64,000 bases of DNA. It comes from Amyloporia xantha. Lineage: Eukaryota; Basidiomycota; Agaricomycetes; Polyporales; Adustoporiaceae. Shown here in pieces: positions 56,982 through 64,000 of the stretch. The notes beneath the pieces were generated by a model. The model worked only from the letters and a program-made list of their open reading frames with translations, was not told the origin of the DNA and searched no databases. The stretch's first letter is position 1. Every line of letters begins with the position of its first letter. Location of the stretch: positions 992,001 to 1,056,000 of the forward strand of contig JAYKKR010000002.1 in NCBI GenBank assembly GCA_036971615.1, written 5' to 3'. Made by a program: the position numbers and the translations under genes.

Positions 56982-59900
56982 GTGACAGCCATCAGCGGAG
57001 TTGGAGCACGGAAGCAAAGTAGTGCAAGGAGACAGACATGGCTTTGGCAACCTCCTCTGAACAGTGCTGAGGTGTCCATCTTCCTCAACACATCTGGAAA
57101 TTCTGTGGGCTACGACATGGGATTATCCATCATTCAGGCATATCTAGACAAGATCCCTGATCAAATAGAGGAATGGCGACATGCACAAGGAACAGCAAGA
57201 GCACCCATCCTTGAGTCCGCTGTCATGATTCTCATGGAACATTTCTCGGAGCTGGAGGATAGGGCTGTACTGAAAAAGGTCAAATCTTGTGTTATCTCAA
57301 AGCATGGCCATCATGATTCACAGCTTCCCATAGGTACTGGGTACCTATTTCAGCAACCACTTCCAGACTTTCCTTGCCAAATCCACCCGCCCTCCCAAGA
57401 AGAAACAGTCGGCGAGGGAGATGTTTCAGGCGGAAAAGAGTGCAATGATAAGACAAGTGACAGATGAAAGGACAAATGGAGCAGGAGTGTCGAACAAAGA
57501 CATAGGGATATACACCTCTGTCGTCACTGAGCTCTTTGGCCAACTCAGCGATGAGGCCAAGGCAAAATATCAGGAGAAGGCAGATCTGTTCAATGGGAAT
57601 GCCAAGCAGTTGAAGGCGGGATCATCAAAGTGAGTGTTGGCAGTTTGCGCTCTTAGGAAATGACTGACAGTGACCAAGAAAAGCAGACAAGGAGCTGATT
57701 CCGTTTTTGAGGGATTTTGCGTATGATGTCTACCGGCACCATGGGGTGAGGATCTTCACACTGAGCAGCTACAAAAACGAAAAAGGAAGGGTGGTGATAC
57801 AGGAGTAGGAACTTGTCGCACGCATGTTGACATTTGCGCTAACAGCCTCTTATAGACACAACTTCAATGACGAGATGGAGGGAGGAAGCGCCTTTTGCAA
57901 GGTGGACGACTGGCACACCGACACCATGGTGAAATGGGCAAAGTACAGCACTCAAGCATTTGAGCTTGATGTCAACGGTAGTGTAGATGAGCCACAGGCA
58001 ACATCCGGTGACACATATCGGGAGCTGCCACTCGACGATGGCGGCTTACCGTTGATACCGCCATTGGATGGCGACAACCCGCCATCATTGGGCGCAATGA
58101 AGTCCATGATTTGGGAGCTTCTCACCATTTACTATAGTACGTGACTTGGTGGGAGCGGGCCAATAAATGGCAGGACGATTCCTGAGGATTTTGAAGTGCT
58201 GTCTTCCATTATTGCCCCACAAGGTTCAATAATATAAGATTTTCATTACAATTGGACCACTTGCCTCTGATTACTCTTCAGACACTGACTTTACAAACTT
58301 ATAGAGACAATCTGATGGCTGTGAAAACTAATCCCAATAAGTGTAGCAATCTACTATATTAACTTTGCAAGCACATGGCAACAGTCATAGAAACAGACTG
58401 CAAAGATATTACAAAAATTGAAACTGGATCTTGATACAGGTGTATGTCAGTGAATATTGAGAGTCTCAATACAAACATTACAACATTTCTAAGTGAGTTC
58501 TGTCTGATGGAGTGTAAAAGTGATTTTGACCTTAACTCATTAGAAACTCTTGTAGTGTCATTAGAACATTTACTTACAAAGTGAACATTCTCTATCAAAT
58601 GAGCCTACTATGTATTTTCACATTTTGTAATGGCATTACAAACTCACTCTAATGAGAGTACAAAGTCATCCTAATGATTACATCAGCTTGCTCTTGACCA
58701 TACAAACTTGCTTTTGAGATCATACATATTCACTCTAACTGCAATGCAAACCTGCTCAGGCTATAACAATGCTATTTATCAACCAAATCTTACAACAGCC
58801 ATATCTCAGTAAGTATTGAGAATTCCAATACAAACATTACAACTTTTCCTAATGAAGTAAGTAGGTTCTATCTGATGGAATATAAAAGTGATTTTCCACA
58901 CTAACCACATACAAACCTTTCTAATGACATTACAACATTTACTTATCAAGTCAATCTTGCCTTTCAAATGGGACCATTATGTATTTCACCTATTTTGTAA
59001 TGACATTACAAATTTGCTCTAATTGCCATTTGAAAGTCATATCAGACACCTTTGCATTCAAAGTCAGTGTAATGACCATACATATTTGCTCTAATGGCAC
59101 TACAAACTCACTGGAATCACCACACAAACTCATCATACTAAGCATACAAACTTATCCTAATTATCATTCAAATGTATTGTATTGACCCTACAAAGTCACC
59201 ATAAGTATCATACAAACCTACACTAATCACCATTCAAACTGACTCTAATGATTATATAAAGTTACTCTAGTATCACTACAAGCTCACCCTAATCACCATA
59301 GAATCATATTGTATTGACTATACAAGTCACTCTAATGATCATATAAACTCAATGTAATCACCATACAAACTTACTCTAATCACCATACAAACTTACTCTA
59401 ATACCCATACAAAGTGATCATAATGACCATACAAACTTACTCTAATAACCATACAAATCCATTCTAATCATCATACAAACTGACTCTAATTATCATAGAA
59501 AGTCATTCTAATCTCCATACAAACTTGCTCTAATCACTATACAAACTCACTCTAATCCACATACAAAGTTGCTCTAATGACCCTACAAACTATGTCTAAT
59601 TATCATACAAAGTCACTCCAATCACCATAGAAATGTATTGTACTGATACTACAAACTTGCTCTAATCACCATACAAATTCACTCTAACAATCATACAAAC
59701 TCACTACAATTACCATACAAACCTAGTTCAATCAGCATACAATGTCGCACCAATCACCATTCAAGTCATTCTAGGGGTCATACAAACCTGCTCTAAATAC
59801 AGCATAAAGCTCTCTAAGGTCCTTACAAACATGCTCTAATGATATCCATATAGCAGGCTTACAATGAAGTCTATAAAGAACAGATAAAGCCGTGGTTACA

Positions 59901-62149
59901 GGCTTGCGCTTGAAGCGCATTTTTGGGCGCCTAAAAAGTGGCTGACACTCGGAAAGGCAATGATCATTGAATAGCAGATTTGTTATGGCCTCAAATCCTT
60001 AGGAACTTGAATGGGAGATAGATACACTATAGTCCAAGGTCTGTACCAACTTTCAGCCAATTTAATTAAGAATTGAAGCCACAGGAAAGTGCGCTTTTTT
60101 CCATTTCCGGCAATTCCCGTGGGCGTCTACGGGCGCGTAGGGCGATCCACTGGAACGGATCGCCCTATGCGCACTTAGAATTTTCGCACTTTGGGGTCAT
60201 GTGACTGCTTTTTCTGCTCTTTGGAGGCTCATGCTGGGCTCATTCTGGGCTCATAAAAGGTGCAAAAGTCACCTAAAATAAGGGAATGTCTTTCTCCTTC
60301 ATTTGGAATCCCTATCTCGCATTTTTCACATCTCACATACAGCCATATTTCCGCATTTGGGCATGTTTGTATTGGCTCTACTGGCCAAGCAAAAATAGCA
60401 ATAAATCCAGGAAAATCAAGACCAATATGGATGTCACTGTGGCTACCTGCTGATGTAAGCATTTTCTCATGACTCACTATCTGACAGATCTGCTCTTTCC
60501 CTCTGACGACAACCATCTCAAGTGCAGGTGAGCTTTACACAGCAAAAGTGAGTGCAGCCCTCTTCTGTGTACCTCTAAGCTCATTACAAACAGGCTCTAA
60601 TGGTATCTATAGAGAATGAAATCTATAAAGAATCGATAAAAGGCCTGTATTGGAGAGCGCTCTTGGGCGCTTAAAGGGCGCCTAAAGCTCAAAAAGGCAA
60701 TGACCGTTGAATAGCATATTCGTTATGGCCTCAAATCCTTAGATCTTTGAATGGGAGATGGATATACAATAGTCCAAGGTGTGTACCAATTTTCAGCCAA
60801 TTTAATTAAGAATTGAAGCCACAGAAAAGTGCGCTTTTTTCCATTTCCGGCAATTCCGTGGGTGTCTACGGCGCATAGGGCGATCCACTGGAACGGATCG
60901 CCCTATGCGCACTTAGAATTTTCGCACTTTGGGGTCATGTGACTGCTTTTTCTGCTCTTGAGAGGCTCATGCTGGGCTCATTCTGGGCTCAAACAATGCG
61001 TGAAAATCACCTAAAATAAGGGAATGTCTTTCTGCTTCATTTGGAATCCCTATCTCACATTTTTCAAATCTCACATACAGCCATATTTCCGCATTTGGGC
61101 AAGTGTATATTGGGGCTATAGACTACAAACAAATACTAACAAATCTCAAAAAATAGGAGACAGCCTTTCGACAGCCATGGCTACCCCCTGATGTAAGCAT
61201 TTCCTTATATGGAAATATTGGAATGTGGTCAATCCAACAGTATACCCACTTCAAAGGCCAGTAGGCCGCTGATCTGTCACATGTCCAAGGATAAGCACAC
61301 GTGATTAGGCACATGATCTAATCATGTGACATACCATACAAGGACATAGATAAGATATGGGCTGGATCTTATCTCATCAATGTTGGGGGTTGTTTGTACA
61401 AGTCGCGTCGTGCTGGCAGGTTTGTATTGAACTTTGTAATGGGTAACAAACTTTTGTATTGAGGCTACAAGGGACCTTACAACAGCAGTAACAAAAGCCT
61501 GACCCTAACCCCAGGATCTTGGGTGCTTACAATACAAAATTTGTATTGAATTGGGTTCCCACGCTTAGGGCGCAAAAGTTGGTGTCGCGACTTTTGCTCA
61601 CCAGAGAAACGCTTCCTTCGTACCTCAGGAATCGTAATAATGCACATGGCGCTCATGGCGAGACTGATGGCGCACACATTAGAGCGGGCAGCGGGGAACA
61701 ACCAGGAGAAATGCCCATGGCGCGCGCTGAAGGTCCGTGGTTCACAGTTCATCGATTCAGGAATGGTGCCCGCCGACTTTGAGTTTGATGACCCATCGCA
61801 CATGGTCCGGAGGGACATAGTCGGCGTGCTTCAACATTGGAGAGCCACCCAAGAAGCCAACAAAGGCCAGTGCACCTTTCGCTTTAAGGCGTGCCTGAAA
61901 ACGCGTGGTGACGAGAACTCTCAACTTATTCCTGCACTCTATAATGAGCCAAAAGTGGGCAAGGGAAAGACGGTGGCGAGGAAGAAGCAGACAAATGCTC
62001 AAAAGAAGAAGGGAAAGGCCAAAGTTGCCAAACCCACCGCAACTGATGACAGTAGTAGTATGGATGAGGACAGCTCGTCGGAAGGGGAGGTGTTCAAATT
62101 TGGCAACACAACAACACACCAACTTATGTATACCTGGTGCACCAAATAG
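56982..62149 (+). CDS. Uncharacterised basidiomycete protein with HMG-like segment, 514 aa, across a giant intron
   Basis: Exons 56982-57278, 57334-57629, 57679-57804, 57856-58136 and 61605-62149 join in frame (1545 nt). The N-terminal half has a helix-rich segment ending VLGTYFSNHFQTF, a basic linker (KSTRPPKKKQ), then SAREMFQAEKSAMIRQ, GIYTSVVTELFGQLSDEAKA and KYQEKADLFNGNAKQL, which resembles an HMG-box-like fold (inference). Next come VYRHHGVRIFTLSSYKNEKG, HNFNDEMEGGSAFCKVDDWH and TMVKWAKYSTQAF. The last exon has MAHTLERAAGNNQEKCPWRA, FIDSGMVPADFEFDDPSHM, and a Lys-rich then Ser/Asp/Glu-rich tail. This layout is common in proteins of unknown function in transposon-rich Agaricomycetes. The 3.47-kb fourth intron holds another insertion; an alternative acceptor at 61628 also keeps the frame. 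The first exon and start are the least certain parts. Confidence 0.65.
58560..59860 (+). repeat. Array of 21-24-bp imperfect repeats, CTCTAAT..CCATACAAAC
   Basis: More than 40 imperfect copies of a unit with the consensus ACTCTAATNACCATACAAAC follow one another, most regularly at 59340-59720. Unit length varies between about 20 and 26 bp. Confidence 0.8.
59870..61195 (+). repeat. Duplicated 600-700-bp segment, copies 738 bp apart
   Basis: From the AAAGCCTATAAAG-like region onward two long copies align. Common landmarks such as GGCGATCCACTGGAACGG occur at 60141 and 60879, exactly 738 bp apart, and identity extends over at least 500 bp. Each carries a palindrome; in the second copy (60870-60909) the 16-bp arms GCGCATAGGGCGATCC pair perfectly around an eight-base loop. 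Confidence 0.85.
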
Positions 62150-62497
62150 CGGATAAGCCCCCAGACCCGTTATGCACCAGGCAGGCTATCTGCCTGCACC
62201 CTGGTGCATCATTTGCAGGGCCTTTGCCGGGCCCTCCGGGGCCTCCTAGCTCTCGCTGTAGGGCCACCCCGGCATCACGGCATCTTCCCTAATGTGGCAG
62301 GTATCTGTTCCGTAAGCCCTGGGCTATTTATCATATAACAGAATGGGTATTTCAGGGGTTTTAGGCTCACATAAATCATACAAAATTCAATAAAATGTAT
62401 TTTATTATTCCAGTACCTACAAACTACACAGGAATAGAAATCTATATAGATTGGGCATATGATCACCCTTCAATGTGGGCTGATCGGCAGCGCCAAG
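62150..62497. other. Right flank of the HMG-like gene with hairpins
   Basis: Immediately after the stop there are nested short inverted repeats around 62175-62210 (TGCACCAGG...CCTGGTGCA enclosing GCAGGCTATCTGCCTGC) and GC-rich inverted motifs near 62215-62250. They could be a terminator-like or terminal structure of the composite element. No TIR match to the left flank was found. Confidence 0.4.
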
Positions 62498-62975
62498 GTG
62501 CAGCGCAGGGGCATACAAGCACGGGCGCAAGCGCAGGGTGTACGAGCGTCGGGGCAGGGGCAGATGAACATCCGCGCAGGGTGGACAAGCACAGGCGCAG
62601 GGTGTATGAGCATCGGGGCAAGGGCGGACGAGCGTCGGGGCAGGGCGGATGAGCGTCCACGCAGGGTGTACGAGCACAGGCGCAGGGTGTACGAGCGTCC
62701 GCGCAGGCGGACGAGCGCCGGTGCAGGGACGGATGAGCGTCGGGGCAGGGGCGGATGAGCGTCGGGTCAGGGGCGGACGAGCGTCGGGGCAGGGCGGATG
62801 AGCGTCTGCGCAGGGTGCACGAGCACAGGCGCAGGGTGTACGAGCGTCCGCGCAGGGGCGGATGAGCGTCGGGGCAGGGGCGGATGAGTGTCCGCGCAGG
62901 GGCGGACGGGCGTTGGGGCAGGGCGGATGAGCATCCACGCAGGGGCAGATGAGCGTCTGCGCAGGGTGTACGAGT
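62498..62975 (+). repeat. GC-rich minisatellite, units of about 22-24 bp
   Basis: About twenty copies alternate between GGGCGGATGAGCGTCGGGGCAG-type and GCGCAGGGTGTACGAGC-type units. Long proline/alanine-rich frames on the minus strand are products of this composition and not genes. Confidence 0.85.
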
Positions 62976-63099
62976 CGGGGAGCGAGCGTCGAGGAACCGG
63001 GCGCCGTCGACAGCCTGCAAGGTCGAGCATCACAGGCTCGGGCATGCTGGCTCTGTTGTCAGTCAGGCACTGGGAAGTAACAAGTCAGTATGTAGAGCC

Positions 63100-64000
63100 T
63101 GAAGAACACAGGAAAGAACTCACTGTTTTGACGCTGCTCGCAGGCAGCAGCGGGACGACGACGACAACGTCATTGTCGTTGTCGTCGTTGTCGTTGTCGT
63201 CGAGCAGACAGCAAGGGTGACGCATCACCTTTGGCCGTCCGGGAAATGCCGGCGTGCCCAAATAGGAAGGCGTCTTAGTGTCTTACATTCGTCTTAAAGT
63301 AGCTGAGGCACTCAATAGTGCCTCAATCTCCATAATAATTCATATTTGAGAGCTTCAGTAGTACGAAAATAGACTCACCAAATATGAGGGATGCCCGATG
63401 AAAAGCGTGAGTTGAGGAAGAGTCCCGAGTCGGCCGAGGCCTGGCGCAGCCAATCAGGTGACACGCTCAGCCTGGCGCGACTCGATACTGGAAATGTTCG
63501 CCAGCCTGCCTACACGGCCGTTTCAAGCATCAGGGTTGCAACCGTTCCCCTATTCACGCAAAACCTGAATAAAATTCATCTTTATATACTCTATAGTACA
63601 GGGCATCTATTATTTAACTACTGTATAGCTTAGTGTCTATGGTATTCATCAAAATATTCCGATTTTTGGCCATTCTGGACCCCAAATGGGTATGTTTTCT
63701 TTATATATCTCTGGAGAAGTAAGGGAGGGTCTAGTTCATACATTATGAGTACTTTATAAAGCTTACATGCCAAATATATTTGCTCTGAACGGTCGTATAC
63801 GCTGAGCACTGCGAGCAGAGCTTCAGCCACCCACCCAAATTGGGTATCCGGCATTTCCCGCAGTGCGCGCCAACCGTGACGCGTCAGCGTTGATCGTCTC
63901 CTCGACGTCGTCCTTGACGCCAATGATGTCCCGCTGCTGCCTGTGAGCAGCGTGAAAAGGTAAGCATTTCTGTTTGGTTGTATTCCTGCATCGCTAACCT
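63100..64000. repeat. Long imperfect inverted repeat with AT-rich spacer
   Basis: The left arm (about 63100-63262) and right arm (about 63828-64000, cut by the window end) are inverted copies. Shared blocks include GCCGGCATTTCCCG/CCGGCATTTCCCG, GTGA.GCGTCA, and CCCGCTGCTGCCTG.GAGCAG. The left arm has an expanded GTC/GAC triplet tract (63150-63205) that the right arm lacks. Both arms end in a GT-type splice-donor-like context, hinting that the repeated unit is an exon end. The spacer of about 570 bp has no recognisable gene. Confidence 0.6.

Larger units (their letters stand above)
58200..61560. mobile_element. Repeat-rich insertion within the intron of the HMG-like gene
   Basis: The AT-rich block between the GTACGT donor (58137) and the CAG acceptor (61604) differs sharply from its GC-rich surroundings. 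The left half carries many TACAAAC/CTCTAAT repeats. The right end carries the inverse motif TTTGTATTG several times (61420-61550), the pattern of inverted subterminal repeats. Exact termini were not resolved and no transposase was seen. Confidence 0.55.

Noticed and set aside
57800..57860. In-frame TAG in the HMG-like gene taken as a nonsense mutation
   Set aside because: A 50-nt GT-AG intron (57805-57855) removes it and gives the in-frame join IQE-HNFNDEM.
58560..59860. Possible CRISPR-like regular repeats
   Set aside because: Units are imperfect, spacing is variable without unique spacers, and the context is eukaryotic transposon DNA.
62417..63045. Long Pro/Ala/Arg-rich frames on the minus strand and matching plus-strand frames
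   Set aside because: All come from the GC-rich minisatellite, which is open in several frames at once.

Overview
This window is from the nuclear genome of a filamentous basidiomycete, most likely an Agaricomycete. Coding genes are cut by many short GT-AG introns of about 50-60 nt. The recognisable gene families (class V myosin, COG4, S28 peptidase, basidiomycete F-box proteins, KDZ transposases with CxC2 cysteine clusters, fungal TET/JBP dioxygenase) fit that group. Nothing bacterial, viral or organellar was seen.

Region 1 (1-15 kb) is mostly a gene graveyard. It holds the tail of an unidentified gene, one apparently intact two-exon gene of unknown function (982-1798), and decayed copies of two F-box proteins, a SAM methyltransferase, an unidentified conserved gene, an S28 serine peptidase that has lost its catalytic serine region, and the N-terminal end of a glutaminyl-tRNA synthetase. 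Frameshifts, in-frame stops and internal deletions are visible. About 3 kb (12.2-15.2 kb) could not be interpreted.

Region 2 (15-29.7 kb) is mobile DNA. It contains an AT-rich KDZ transposase gene whose 11 predicted exons all join in frame (990 codons), an inverted degenerate solo LTR with a small MITE inside it, a 388-bp-period tandem array, a 5'-truncated Ty1/copia element with one intact 3' LTR, and the 3' end of a LINE with a poly(A) tract ending about 45 bp before the COG4 start.

Region 3 (29.7-39.7 kb) is an island of three housekeeping genes that look functional: COG4 (Golgi tethering, +), a two-AN1-finger protein of the ZFAND1/Cuz1 type (+), and a class V myosin (-).

Region 4 (40-62.2 kb) is the most interesting part. 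Once nested insertions are set aside, a GC-rich multigene mobile element emerges: gene X (-, unknown), a decayed CxC2/KDZ transposase (+), a TET/JBP-type 5-methylcytosine dioxygenase (-), and a gene for an uncharacterised basidiomycete protein with a helix-rich, HMG-like segment (+). They form two divergent pairs (X/KDZ and TET/HMG-like). Gene X is interrupted by two elements sharing CATCAGGAAAAA termini and 2-bp target duplications; leaving them out with one duplication each gives a continuous frame. One of them carries a nested hAT element with a perfect 8-bp target duplication. The HMG-like gene appears intact across a 3.5-kb intron filled by another repeat-rich insertion. Homologous hairpins and 246-bp direct repeats lie on the left flank.

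Region 5 (62.2-64 kb) is a GC-rich minisatellite and a long imperfect inverted repeat that runs to the window edge. Everything here was read by eye from the sequence. Exon joins were checked by frame arithmetic; family names rest on recognised motifs, not on searches.
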